Origin: Streptomyces sp. NBC_00358
GTDB taxonomy: Bacteria; Actinomycetota; Actinomycetes; Streptomycetales; Streptomycetaceae
Direction: 5' to 3'
Length of the DNA stretch: 64,000 nucleotides
NCBI RefSeq assembly: GCF_036099295.1
Contig: NZ_CP107976.1
Span: forward strand, 3,410,001 to 3,474,000
This document shows, one piece after another, positions 24,465 to 32,501 of the stretch; position 1 is the stretch's first letter, and the number at the start of each line of letters is the position of its first letter. A program made the translations under genes and the position numbers. The notes beneath the pieces are model-generated. The model searched no databases and was not told where the DNA came from. It saw only the letters and a list, made by a program, of their open reading frames with translations.

Positions 24465-25055
24465 ATGGCATCGCCCATGTCCGCGGGCAGTTTCCTGGAC
24501 CGGATCAGGGAGGAAGGCGTCCATGTCGTCGAGGTCGGCGACTGGGAGCACCACAACCGCAATCACAAGGGCCCCTGGGGCCCGGTGCACGGGGTGATGA
24601 TCCACCACACGGTGACCTCGGGGACCGAGCTGACGGTCGGACTCTGCCGCCAGGGCCGCGAGGACCTGCCCGGACCGCTGTGCCACGGTGTCATCACGAA
24701 GGACGGCGTCCTCCATCTGGTCGGCTACGGCCGCGCCAACCACGCGGGCCTCGGCGACGACGACGTGCTGCGCGCCGTGATCGCCGAGAAGGCGCTTCCG
24801 CACGACAACGAGGCGAACACCGACGGCAACCGCCACTTCTACGGCTTCGAGTGCGAGAACCTCGGCAACGGCAAGGACCCGTGGCCCGAGGCCCAGCTCG
24901 TTGCCATCGCCAAGGTCTCCGCCGCGATCTGCCGGTTCCACGGGTGGACGGAGCGGTCGGTCATCGGGCACCTGGAGTGGCAGCCGGGAAAGGTGGACCC
25001 GCGCGGATTCACGATGGACTTCCTGCGGGGGCGGGTCCGCGAGCTGCTGAAGTGA
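24465..25055 (+). CDS. N-acetylmuramoyl-L-alanine amidase (amidase_2, phage-lysozyme-like)
   Basis: A 196-aa zinc amidase that cleaves between muramic acid and L-alanine. Zinc ligands: first histidine in GVMIHHTVTSGTEL, another in GHLEWQPGKVDPRGF, and the third site near DLPGPLCHGVITKDGVLHLV; NTDGNRHFYGFECENLGNG is also conserved. There is no signal peptide or membrane segment, so export must be by another route, or it is a holin-dependent or cytoplasmic enzyme derived from a phage endolysin. ATG at 24465 with GAAGGAG 6 bp upstream; the longer open frame is unlikely. Confidence 0.87.
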   Translation: MASPMSAGSFLDRIREEGVHVVEVGDWEHHNRNHKGPWGPVHGVMIHHTVTSGTELTVGLCRQGREDLPGPLCHGVITKDGVLHLVGYGRANHAGLGDDDVLRAVIAEKALPHDNEANTDGNRHFYGFECENLGNGKDPWPEAQLVAIAKVSAAICRFHGWTERSVIGHLEWQPGKVDPRGFTMDFLRGRVRELLK

Positions 25056-25134
25056 GCTGAGTCCCCGAGGGCCGACGGGGACGGGCGGGGACGGGCGGGC
25101 GGCACGGACCCCGCGTCCGGCCGTCCCCGGACAG

Positions 25135-26193
25135 GTGTCCGACAATGAACGGGTGCCCAGTCCCACCGCCCCGGACAACACCGGCCCCGACACCCCGGAC
25201 CGTGCCGCCGCGGCCGCCCCCGGAGCGCCCGGAGCCCCTGGCCGCGCCGACCCGCTCGGACCCGTCGGTCCGCCCGGTCTGCGGCCGCGTGTCCCGTCGC
25301 CGCTGCGGGAGGTCGTGGACGGGCGGTTCGCCCGTCATGGCGTCCGGCTGGTGCTGAAGCGGGACGATCTGATCCACCCGGAGCTGATCGGCAACAAGTG
25401 GCGCAAGCTGGCGCCGAACCTCGAAGCGGCGGCGGGCCGCACCCTGGTCACCTTCGGCGGGGCGTACTCGAACCATCTGCGCGCCACCGCCGCCGCGGGC
25501 CGCCTGCTGGGCCTGCCCACCCTCGGCGTGGTCCGCGGCCAGGAGCTGGCGCACCGCCCCCTCAACCCCTCGCTGGCCCGCTGCGCGGCCGACGGCATGC
25601 GCCTTCACTTCGTCGACAGATCGACCTACCGCCACAAGACGGACCCGCGGACACTGGCCGGGATCCTGCGCGCGACGGGTACCGAGGACGCGTACGTGGT
25701 GCCCGAGGGCGGCAGCAACACCCTCGCCGTACGCGGCTGCCGGGCGCTCGGCGAGGAACTGCGGGACCACGGAGGTATCGACGTGGCCGCCCTCGCGTGC
25801 GGCACCGGCGGCACCCTCGCCGGGCTGGCCGCTGGCCTCGCCCCCGGTCAGCGCGCTCTCGGCGTCCCGGTCCTGCGGGGCGGCTTCCTCGACGCCGGGA
25901 CGGAGGCCCTGCAGACGGCCGCGTTCGGTTCCCGGCGCGGCGCCTGGTCCCTGGACGACCGCTTCCACTTCGGCGGCTACGCCCGTACCACCGCCGAACT
26001 CGACGCCTTCGCCGAGGACTTCGAGCAGCGCCACGGGCTGCCCGTGGAACGTCTCTATGTCGCCAAGATGCTCTACGGACTTGTCGCCCTCGCGGAGGAG
26101 GGCGCGTTCCCGCGCGGCACGACGGTGGCGGCGGTGATCACCGGGGCGCCGTTCCCCGCGGCGGAGACCGGACCTCAGGCGGCCTCCCGGTAG
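25135..26193 (+). CDS. PLP-dependent ACC deaminase / D-cysteine desulfhydrase family protein
   Basis: A 352-aa fold-type II pyridoxal-phosphate enzyme. The Schiff-base lysine is in LIGNKWRKLAPNLEAA, followed by LVTFGGAYSNHLRATAAAGR; the phosphate-binding glycine loop is LACGTGGTLAGLAAGL. Substrates in this family are 1-aminocyclopropane-1-carboxylate or D-cysteine; the choice cannot be made here, though actinomycete members are mostly D-cysteine desulfhydrases. The first about 40 residues are a disordered Pro/Ala/Gly stretch. GTG at 25135 is given, but GTG at 25153 is also possible. Its end overlaps the convergent antiporter gene by 19 bp. Confidence 0.85.
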   Translation: MSDNERVPSPTAPDNTGPDTPDRAAAAAPGAPGAPGRADPLGPVGPPGLRPRVPSPLREVVDGRFARHGVRLVLKRDDLIHPELIGNKWRKLAPNLEAAAGRTLVTFGGAYSNHLRATAAAGRLLGLPTLGVVRGQELAHRPLNPSLARCAADGMRLHFVDRSTYRHKTDPRTLAGILRATGTEDAYVVPEGGSNTLAVRGCRALGEELRDHGGIDVAALACGTGGTLAGLAAGLAPGQRALGVPVLRGGFLDAGTEALQTAAFGSRRGAWSLDDRFHFGGYARTTAELDAFAEDFEQRHGLPVERLYVAKMLYGLVALAEEGAFPRGTTVAAVITGAPFPAAETGPQAASR

Positions 26194-27770
26194 GCCGCCG
26201 CCTCCTCCAGGTCCAGCCGGCGCAGCAGGGTGCGCAGCATCTCGTCGTCGATGTAGCGGTGGTCGCGCAGCTTCACGAAGACATCGCGCTCGGTGCCGAT
26301 CATCTCGCGGGACAGGCGGCGGTAGGTGTCGTCCGCGGTCTCGCCGGTGACCGGGTTGACCGCGCCGAGCCGCTCCCAGACGGCGTTGCGGCGCCGCTCC
26401 ATGACCGTGCGCAGGCGCTCGGCGAGCGGCGGGGGCAGGGCGTTGCGCTCGTCGGCGAGGAGTTCGTCGAGACGCTCCTCGGCGGCACGGGAGGCCTGCG
26501 CCTGGGCGTTGGCCTCGGCGAGCGTCTCGGCCTGTGTGTCGCGTCCCGGCAGTCTCAGCAGCCGGATCAGCGGGGGCAGCGTCAGGCCCTGCACGACGAG
26601 GGTGCCGATGACGGTGGTGAAGGTCAGGAACAGGATCAGGTTGCGGTCGGGGAAGGCCTCGCCTCCGTGCACGGTGAGCGGGATGGAGAAGGCGATGGCG
26701 AGCGAGACGACACCGCGCATGCCGGCCCAGCCGATGATGAAGGGCCCCTTCCAGGTCGGGTTGTCCTCGCGTTCGCGGATGCGCGCCGACAGCAGGCGGG
26801 GCAGGAAGGTGGCGGGGAACACCCACACGAAGCGGGTCGCCACGACGACGAGGAAGAGGGCGAGGGCGTACCAGGCGGCGCTCGCGCCCGCGTAGGCACC
26901 GAGGCCCTTCAGGACGACCGGCAGTTGGAGTCCGATGAGCGCGAACACAGCGGACTCCAGGACGAACGCGACCATCTTCCAGACCGCCTCCTCCTGGAGC
27001 CGGGTCGCGAAGTCCACCTCCCAGGAGCGGTGTCCGAGGTAGAGCGCGACGACGACCACCGCGAGCACCCCGGAGGCGTTGAACTGCTCGGCGATGCCGT
27101 AGGCGACGAAGGGGATCAGCAGGGAGAGGGTGTTCTGCAGGAGCGCCTCGTTCATGTGGGTGCGCAGCCAGTGGATGGGGATCATCAGGACGAGCCCGAC
27201 GACCACCCCGCCGACGGCGGCGAGCAGGAACTCACGGACGCCGCCCGCCCAGGTCGCGCCCTCGCCCACCGCCGCCGCGAGGGCCACCTTGTACGCGGTG
27301 ATCGCGGTCGCGTCGTTCACCAGGGACTCGCCCTGCAGGATCGTGGTGATCCGCGAGGGCAGCCCCACCCGGCGCGCCACGGCCGTCGCCGCGACCGCGT
27401 CCGGCGGCGCCACCACGGCCCCGAGCACCAGCGCGGCAGGCAGCGGCAGGCCCGGTACGAGCAGATACGCGGCCCAGCCGACCACCAGGGTCGCGAAGAG
27501 GACGTACCCGACGGAGAGCAGCGCGACGGGCCTCAACTGGGCCCTGAGGTCGAGGTAGGAGCTGTCGGTGGCCGCCGTGTACAGCAGCGGGGGCAGCACC
27601 AGCGGGAGCACCACGTCGGGGTCCAGTTCGTACGCGGGCACCCCGGGTACGTACGAGATCAGCAGGGCGACCGCGACGATCAGCAGGGGTGCCGGTACCG
27701 GAGTGCGGCGGGCGGCCCCGGCGACCGCCGCGCTCCCCGCGACCAGCAACAGCAGTGGCAACACATCCAT
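26175..27770 (-). CDS. Na+/H+ antiporter (CPA1 family)
   Basis: A 531-aa membrane exchanger with about twelve hydrophobic segments in residues 1-390. The active-site region is in AVVAPPDAVAATAVARRVGL (the ND/PD aspartate region of CPA1) and ILQGESLVNDATAITAYKVA. After IRLLRLPGRDT comes a cytosolic regulatory tail (about 395-531), mostly charged, containing DELLADERNALPPPLAERLR. The start at 27770 (MDVLPLLLLVAG) is preferred over 27830, since GGAAG precedes it and the hydrophobic segment begins immediately. It probably exports Na+ in exchange for H+ for pH and salt homeostasis. Confidence 0.92.
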   Translation of the reverse strand: MDVLPLLLLVAGSAAVAGAARRTPVPAPLLIVAVALLISYVPGVPAYELDPDVVLPLVLPPLLYTAATDSSYLDLRAQLRPVALLSVGYVLFATLVVGWAAYLLVPGLPLPAALVLGAVVAPPDAVAATAVARRVGLPSRITTILQGESLVNDATAITAYKVALAAAVGEGATWAGGVREFLLAAVGGVVVGLVLMIPIHWLRTHMNEALLQNTLSLLIPFVAYGIAEQFNASGVLAVVVVALYLGHRSWEVDFATRLQEEAVWKMVAFVLESAVFALIGLQLPVVLKGLGAYAGASAAWYALALFLVVVATRFVWVFPATFLPRLLSARIREREDNPTWKGPFIIGWAGMRGVVSLAIAFSIPLTVHGGEAFPDRNLILFLTFTTVIGTLVVQGLTLPPLIRLLRLPGRDTQAETLAEANAQAQASRAAEERLDELLADERNALPPPLAERLRTVMERRRNAVWERLGAVNPVTGETADDTYRRLSREMIGTERDVFVKLRDHRYIDDEMLRTLLRRLDLEEAAAYREAA

Positions 27771-27832
27771 CGTCTTCCGCCCGCCCTCATTTTCCGCGCG
27801 GCATCCCGCACGCCCGACGTAACCTGGCAATC

Positions 27833-28093
27833 ATGAAACAGTGCACGCACGCCGAAGCGCTGCCGCAGCCCGAACCCGACCCGGGGAGCGATACCTGCCT
27901 GGAGTGCGTGGCCGCCGGCACCCACCCGGTGCAGCTCCGGCTGTGTCTGGAGTGCGGGCATCTCGCCTGTTGTGACTCCTCACCGATGCGGCACGCGACG
28001 GAGCATCACAAGGACACCGGACATCCGATCATGCGCACGTTCGAGCAGGGGGAGAACTGGCGTTGGTGTTTCGTGGACCACGTACTCGTCTGA
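27833..28093 (+). CDS. UBP-type zinc finger protein
   Basis: An 86-aa protein consisting of one ZnF_UBP domain: CTHAEALPQPEP, DTCLECVAAGTHPVQLRLCL, ECGHLACCDSSPMRHATEHH, followed by GHPIMRTFEQGENWRWCFVD. Cysteines and histidines of the three zinc sites are all present. In eukaryotes such domains bind ubiquitin C termini; in actinomycetes the ligand is unknown. TAACCT (27820-27825) lies 7 nt before the ATG, so translation is probably leaderless. Divergent from the antiporter. Confidence 0.87.
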   Translation: MKQCTHAEALPQPEPDPGSDTCLECVAAGTHPVQLRLCLECGHLACCDSSPMRHATEHHKDTGHPIMRTFEQGENWRWCFVDHVLV

Positions 28094-28155
28094 GCCGCCG
28101 GTCACCTTCGCGTCCGAACCGCGGATCGCGTACCCGCGTGACTCACGATCCGGAC

Positions 28156-28181
28156 GGTTCGACCGTCTGACGTCTGGGTAC
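28156..28181 (+). promoter_or_regulatory. Candidate sigma-B-type promoter upstream of the anti-sigma/sigH operon
   Basis: GGTTCG (28156-28161), 14 bp spacer, GGGTAC (28176-28181), fitting the pattern GNNT-N14-16-GGGTAC of SigB-like sigma factors. The position is 209 bp upstream of the operon's first gene. Autoregulation by SigH or a relative is an inference. Confidence 0.4.
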
Positions 28182-28389
28182 GTCAACCCGGCGCGCGCTC
28201 TTCCTATTTGGGGCCGCAGACCTCTAGCCACTGTCCGTACTCATGGGCTTACTATGAGTGACAGCAAGGGGCGGGGTCCCCAGGACAGGAAAGTCGGGAG
28301 CGCGGTAGCGTCACCGCTGAACGACGTAGCGCGTTACCCCGGGGGGCGACCCTCGGCCCCCGAAAGAGCTCGAATGAGCTTGTACCACC

Positions 28390-28815
28390 ATGGAGGTGAG
28401 GGTGTCCCAGATCGCAGGCGAGCCCGCGACGAAGGACTTCGTGGAAGTCCGGCTGCCGGCCGCGGGTGCCTACCTGTCGGTACTGCGCACGGCCACGGCC
28501 GGGCTGGCGGCCCGTTTGGACTTCACCCTCGACGAGATCGAGGATCTGCGCATCGCCGTGGACGAGGCCTGCGCGATCCTGCTGCAGCAGGCCGTCCCCG
28601 GTTCGGTGCTCAGTTGTGTCTTCCGGCTCATCGACGACTCACTGGAGGTCACGGTCTCGGCACCGACCACCGACGGTCACGCTCCGTCACGTGACACCTT
28701 CGCGTGGACCGTCCTGTCGGCTCTCGCGGGCAAGGTCGACTCCACCGTCGCCGAGGACAAGACCGTTTCGATCAGCCTCTACAAACAACGCGGCGCGGGA
28801 CCCGGGCCGGCGTGA
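28390..28815 (+). CDS. Anti-sigma factor, GHKL kinase type (UshX/PrsH-like)
   Basis: A 141-aa RsbW-like protein with a reduced GHKL ATPase fold: FVEVRLPAAGAYLSVLRTAT, the N box in LRIAVDEACAILLQQ, and a partial G region near STVAEDKTVSISLY. It should bind and inhibit the sigma factor encoded downstream, and be released by an anti-anti-sigma factor such as BldG. In S. coelicolor the homologous gene (ushX/prsH) precedes sigH. Its stop overlaps a GTG start of sigH (GTGA at 28812), so synthesis of the pair is coupled. ATG at 28390 with no strong ribosome site; an in-frame GTG at 28402 is an alternative. Confidence 0.85.
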   Translation: MEVRVSQIAGEPATKDFVEVRLPAAGAYLSVLRTATAGLAARLDFTLDEIEDLRIAVDEACAILLQQAVPGSVLSCVFRLIDDSLEVTVSAPTTDGHAPSRDTFAWTVLSALAGKVDSTVAEDKTVSISLYKQRGAGPGPA

Positions 28816-29957
28816 GGAACGGGGACGGGCCGGTGCGGGACGAAGAGCGCGGCACACGGGAGCCTCCCGCGGAGCGCGCCGACGGCCCGGACGGGCCGCG
28901 GCACACAGCGGACGGCGTCGACGGCGTCGACGGCATCCCCGAACAGGCCCGGCCGCATCCGGAGATCGGCGTCTCCTCGGCAGCGGCGGTTCAGCCGGTG
29001 GTCTTCCCCGTGCGGGGAGGTCCCCCCGGTCCGGGCGCAGCCGAGGACACGGGGGAAGAGCCGCGAGCTCGGGGAATGGTGACGGGCGGGACTATGAGCG
29101 AGCACGAGCGAAACGCGGAGCAGAACGTGCAGGGCGCGCAGCACGGGCCGAGCGCCCAGCACATCCAGCACGGGCCGAGCGCCCAGCACATCCGGCACGA
29201 CCCGCAGGACCGCAGCGGGGCGCGGGCGATGTTCATCGAGCTGCGCAAGCTGCAGGACGGCAGCGCCGAGTACGCGGAGCTGCGCAACCAGCTGGTCCGC
29301 ATGCATCTGCCGCTCGTCGAGCACCTCGCCCGCCGCTTCCGCAACCGTGGTGAGCCGCTGGACGACCTCACCCAGGTCGCGACGATCGGGCTGATCAAGT
29401 CGGTCGACCGTTTCGACCCGGAGCGCGGTGTCGAGTTCTCCACGTACGCGACCCCGACGGTGGTCGGCGAGATCAAGCGGCACTTCCGTGACAAGGGCTG
29501 GGCGGTGCGCGTCCCGCGCCGCCTGCAGGAGCTGCGTCTCGCGCTGACCACGGCGACCGCGGAGCTCTCCCAGCTCCACGGCCGCTCTCCGACGGTCCAC
29601 GAGCTGGCCGAGAAGCTGGCCATCTCGGAGGAGGAGGTCCTGGAGGGCCTGGAGTCCGCCAACGCGTACTCCACGCTGTCCCTGGACGTCCCCGACACGG
29701 ACGACGAGTCCCCCGCGGTCGCGGACACCCTGGGCGCCGAGGACGAGGCGCTGGAGGGCGTCGAGTACCGGGAGTCGCTGAAGCCGCTGCTCGAGGACCT
29801 GCCGCCGCGGGAGAAGCGGATCCTGCTCCTGCGCTTCTTCGGCAACATGACGCAGTCGCAGATCGCGCAGGAGGTCGGCATCTCGCAGATGCATGTCTCG
29901 CGACTGCTGGCCCGCACCCTGGCCCAGCTCCGGGAGAAGCTCCTCGTCGAGGAGTGA
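28812..29957 (+). CDS. sigH: Stress-response sigma factor SigH (SigB/SigF family)
   Basis: 381 aa from the coupled GTG. The core sigma domains occupy about residues 135-380: region 2 (LVRMHLPLVEHLARRFRNRG, EPLDDLTQVATIGLIKSVDR, ERGVEFSTYATPTVVGEIKR), region 3 (LRLALTTATAELSQLHGRSP), and region 4 (LPPREKRILLLRFFGNMTQS, QIAQEVGISQMHVSRLLART). The first about 130 residues are disordered, acidic and proline-rich. Other starts are possible at GTG/ATG codons near 29077 and 29095 (MVTGGTMSEHERN). In S. coelicolor SigH is also made as several isoforms, and controls osmotic stress and differentiation. A 27-bp sequence is tandemly duplicated near 29142-29196, giving GPSAQHIQH twice. Confidence 0.9.
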   Translation: MRNGDGPVRDEERGTREPPAERADGPDGPRHTADGVDGVDGIPEQARPHPEIGVSSAAAVQPVVFPVRGGPPGPGAAEDTGEEPRARGMVTGGTMSEHERNAEQNVQGAQHGPSAQHIQHGPSAQHIRHDPQDRSGARAMFIELRKLQDGSAEYAELRNQLVRMHLPLVEHLARRFRNRGEPLDDLTQVATIGLIKSVDRFDPERGVEFSTYATPTVVGEIKRHFRDKGWAVRVPRRLQELRLALTTATAELSQLHGRSPTVHELAEKLAISEEEVLEGLESANAYSTLSLDVPDTDDESPAVADTLGAEDEALEGVEYRESLKPLLEDLPPREKRILLLRFFGNMTQSQIAQEVGISQMHVSRLLARTLAQLREKLLVEE

Positions 29958-29966
29958 GCCCGCGGA

Positions 29967-30044
29967 GCGAGTCCGTGGGGCGAGTCCGTGGAGCGAGACC
30001 GCGGAGCGAGACCGCGGATCGAGTCCGTGGATCGAGTCCGTGGG
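29967..30044. repeat. 13-bp tandem repeat, six copies, downstream of sigH
   Basis: Six successive 13-bp units of the type GCGAGTCCGTGGA, with G/A and T/C variants, begin 10 bp after the sigH stop codon. A seventh unit is partial. They could form alternative hairpins in the 3' untranslated region. Confidence 0.8.
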
Positions 30045-30067
30045 GCGGCCCGGCGGGTGCGCCCCGC

Positions 30068-30520
30068 CTACTTCTCGTTCTGTACGTCGCCCCCGGGCCC
30101 TCGGATTCCGAGGGCCCGTGTCGTTGCCGGGTTCACCAGGAGCACCAGGGCCGTCACCGCGACGACCGCGAGGGCGATGCCGGCCGGGATCGCGGCGCTG
30201 TCGGCCTGGAGCAGGGTGTAGGCGAGGGGCAGCGCCAGGATCTGGGTGATGAGGGCCGGGCCCCGGCTCCAGCTCCGGCGCAGCAGCAGTCCGCGCGCCG
30301 CGAGGAGCGGCAGCAGCGCGAGCACGATCAGTGTGACGCCGCCGGTGACGGCCTGCTGCCGGCTGTCGGGGTCGCCGGTGAGGCCGAGGACGAGGATGCA
30401 CACGCCGCCCGCCACCAGGGCGGCCCCTTCCAGCGCGGCCAGCGCCGCCGCGGCGGTCAGCCGCCCGGGACGGGCTTCGGGGAGGGGGGCGTCGGGGGTG
30501 GGATTCTGCTCACGGCTCAC
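30068..30520 (-). CDS. Hypothetical membrane protein
   Basis: A 150-aa protein with four hydrophobic segments (about 22-48, 58-78, 86-106, 112-130) separated by short polar loops, with a proline-rich cytosolic N terminus and PATTRALGIRGPGGDVQNEK at the C-terminal end. No catalytic motif can be seen. GTG start. Found between sigH and the lipid kinase; conserved in Streptomyces at this position as far as I recall. Confidence 0.8.
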   Translation of the reverse strand: MSREQNPTPDAPLPEARPGRLTAAAALAALEGAALVAGGVCILVLGLTGDPDSRQQAVTGGVTLIVLALLPLLAARGLLLRRSWSRGPALITQILALPLAYTLLQADSAAIPAGIALAVVAVTALVLLVNPATTRALGIRGPGGDVQNEK

Positions 30521-30690
30521 CCCCGAAGAGTAGCGGCCGGTCCTCGGCCGCCGAGTGCCCCGGGGCCGGTCACCGCTCGGTCCCGAGGCGCACGCCGAAC
30601 CGTTTCAGCACCCACGGCGCACCGGCGGACTCTTACTGGATCCCTACCTCGGTCTGGGACGAGTACCACCCAGTAGGTACCCTGCATCGC

Positions 30691-31659
30691 ATGCGTGCAC
30701 TTCTCGTGGTCAATCCGGCGGCAACCACCACCAGCGCGCGCACGCGTGACGTCTTGATCCACGCGTTGGCCAGTGAGATGAAGCTCGAAGTGGTCACCAC
30801 CGAGTACCGCGGCCACGCCAGGGACCTCGGCCGGCAGGCCGCCGACAGCGACGACATAGACCTGGTCGTGGCCCTCGGCGGGGACGGCACGGTCAACGAG
30901 GTCGTGAACGGTCTTCTCCACCGGGGCCCCGACCCGCTCCGTCTCCCCCGCCTCGCCGTGGTCCCGGGCGGCTCCACCAATGTCTTCGCCCGCGCCCTCG
31001 GCCTGCCGAACGACGCCGTGGAGGCGACCGGCGCCCTGCTGGACGCGCTCCGCGAGGAACGCGAGCGCACGGTCGGCCTCGGTCTCGCCGCGGGGACCCC
31101 CGGCACCGAGGACGAGGCGGTGCCCTCCCGCTGGTTCACCTTCTGCGCGGGCCTCGGCTTCGACGCCGGGGTGGTGGGCCGGGTCGAGCAGCAGCGCGAG
31201 CTCGGCCGGCGCTCCACTCACGCGCTCTATCTCCGCCAAGTGGTACGCCAGTTTTTGGACGAACCTCACCGCCGGCACGGAATGATCACCCTGGAGCGCC
31301 CCGGCGCCGACCCGGTGACCGATCTGGTCCTGTCCATCATCTGCAACACCGCGCCGTGGACGTTTCTCGGCAATCGTCCGGTGTACGCGGCGCCTAAGGC
31401 CTCGTTCGATACCGGACTCGACGTACTGGCCCTCAGCCGCATGTCGACGGCCTCCGTTGCCCGGTATGCCACTCAGTTGCTCACTTCGTCCCCCGAGCGT
31501 GGACCCCAGGGCAAGCACGCCGTCACTCTGCATGACCTGACGGACTTCACCTTGCATTCGAAGGTTCCACTACCCCTTCAGATGGACGGCGACCACCTGG
31601 GACTGCGTACAAGCGTGACGTTCACAGGCGTACGCCGTGCACTGCGTGTGATTGTGTGA
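30691..31659 (+). CDS. Diacylglycerol kinase family lipid kinase
   Basis: A 322-aa DAGK_cat/YegS-type enzyme that phosphorylates diacylglycerol or a related lipid. ATP-binding motifs: VNPAATTTSARTRDVLI (N terminus), the glycine-rich VVALGGDGTVNEVVNGLL (about 64-81), and VVPGGSTNVFARALGLPND. The C-terminal beta-sandwich region includes SKVPLPLQMDGDHLGLRT with the conserved DGD/E loop. TACCCT (30676-30681) is a possible -10 with a very short leader. A single gene. Confidence 0.9.
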   Translation: MRALLVVNPAATTTSARTRDVLIHALASEMKLEVVTTEYRGHARDLGRQAADSDDIDLVVALGGDGTVNEVVNGLLHRGPDPLRLPRLAVVPGGSTNVFARALGLPNDAVEATGALLDALREERERTVGLGLAAGTPGTEDEAVPSRWFTFCAGLGFDAGVVGRVEQQRELGRRSTHALYLRQVVRQFLDEPHRRHGMITLERPGADPVTDLVLSIICNTAPWTFLGNRPVYAAPKASFDTGLDVLALSRMSTASVARYATQLLTSSPERGPQGKHAVTLHDLTDFTLHSKVPLPLQMDGDHLGLRTSVTFTGVRRALRVIV

Positions 31660-31977
31660 GTGGAAGAGGCCAAACTCCTTTCACTCGAACGTTTAGACCA
31701 GGGTCCACCCCATGGAAGTACGGCTGTGACTCAGCCGACACCGAGGAATCAAAAAAAACTTTCCTGAAGGGGTTGTATCCGCCGCTGAGGTTTGCGAGTC
31801 TCTACGTGGCGCTCGGGACGGCCCGCACAATCGGCCCCACAGAGCACCGGAACCCCTCCTCAAATCACAGGACCACACCAGTCCGTCTGGTTGTCGGCCC
31901 TTCACTTGTTGAGGGATTCGTGAAAGCGTTCACATTCACAAGCAACGTGCATGTAATACCAAGGAGAGGTAGCAGCC
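31660..31977 (+). promoter_or_regulatory. wblE upstream region with GTGAA-N4-TTCAC palindrome
   Basis: 318 bp without a gene, notably less GC-rich than the surroundings, including an A8 tract at 31751-31758. A 14-bp palindrome GTGAAAGCGTTCAC lies at 31920-31933, about 45 bp before the start codon, followed by another TTCAC. AAGGAGAGG (31961-31969) is the ribosome site. The palindrome is a plausible operator; its regulator is unknown. Confidence 0.5.
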
Positions 31978-32235
31978 ATGGACTGGCGTCACAACGCCGT
32001 TTGCCGCGAGGAAGACCCCGAGCTCTTCTTCCCCATCGGCAACACCGGTCCTGCGCTGCTGCAGATCGAGGAAGCCAAGGCCGTCTGTCGTCGCTGCCCC
32101 GTCATGGAGCAGTGTCTGCAGTGGGCGCTCGAGTCCGGCCAGGACTCCGGCGTCTGGGGTGGCCTCAGCGAGGACGAGCGCCGCGCAATGAAGCGCCGTG
32201 CCGCCCGCAACCGAGCTCGTCAGGCCACCGCCTGA
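31978..32235 (+). CDS. wblE: WhiB-like iron-sulfur regulator
   Basis: An 85-aa Wbl protein. The [4Fe-4S] ligands are Cys9, Cys37, Cys40 and Cys46 (AVCRREEDP-like first site, then CRRCPVMEQC), followed by the beta-turn GVWGG and the basic DNA-binding tail MKRRAARNRARQ. In Streptomyces WblE (WhiB1-like) is highly expressed and probably essential; Wbl proteins bind the principal sigma factor region 4 and respond to NO or O2 through the cluster. Ribosome site AGGAGAGG 8 bp upstream. Followed by a strong hairpin at 32346. Confidence 0.95.
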   Translation: MDWRHNAVCREEDPELFFPIGNTGPALLQIEEAKAVCRRCPVMEQCLQWALESGQDSGVWGGLSEDERRAMKRRAARNRARQATA

Positions 32236-32345
32236 CGTTCCACCCCGCACGAGCCTGAGCTTGGCGGCGCGTACAGCGAGTACGCATCTCCCGCCCCCGA
32301 GCCGCAGCGCGCAGTACCCCGATGCGCTTGATGCAACGAGCTTTC

Positions 32346-32374
32346 AGCCCCGGACCACCTGGTGGTCCGGGGCT
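32346..32374. terminator. Terminator between wblE and the sensor kinase
   Basis: Perfect 14-bp inverted repeat (32346-32359 and 32361-32374) around a single T; serves wblE and possibly the convergent kinase gene. Confidence 0.75.
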
Positions 32375-32501
32375 CATTGCTGTTCACGTCCGGAACCAGT
32401 CACGGTGAGTGACGCTCTCCGTGGGCATCAACCGCCCTTGCCCGTCGGCCACTTGTGCGAGCCGCGCCCGGACGTACTCACCGGGCGCGGCACCGGCCGC
32501 G

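Noticed and set aside
31690..31706. TTTAGACCAG upstream of wblE as a DasR site
   Set aside because: Only one arm of the dre consensus is present; the other arm does not match.
31745..31774. GGAAT...GTT upstream of wblE, resembling a sigma-R promoter
   Set aside because: The spacer is 22 bp, whereas sigma-R requires about 18-19.
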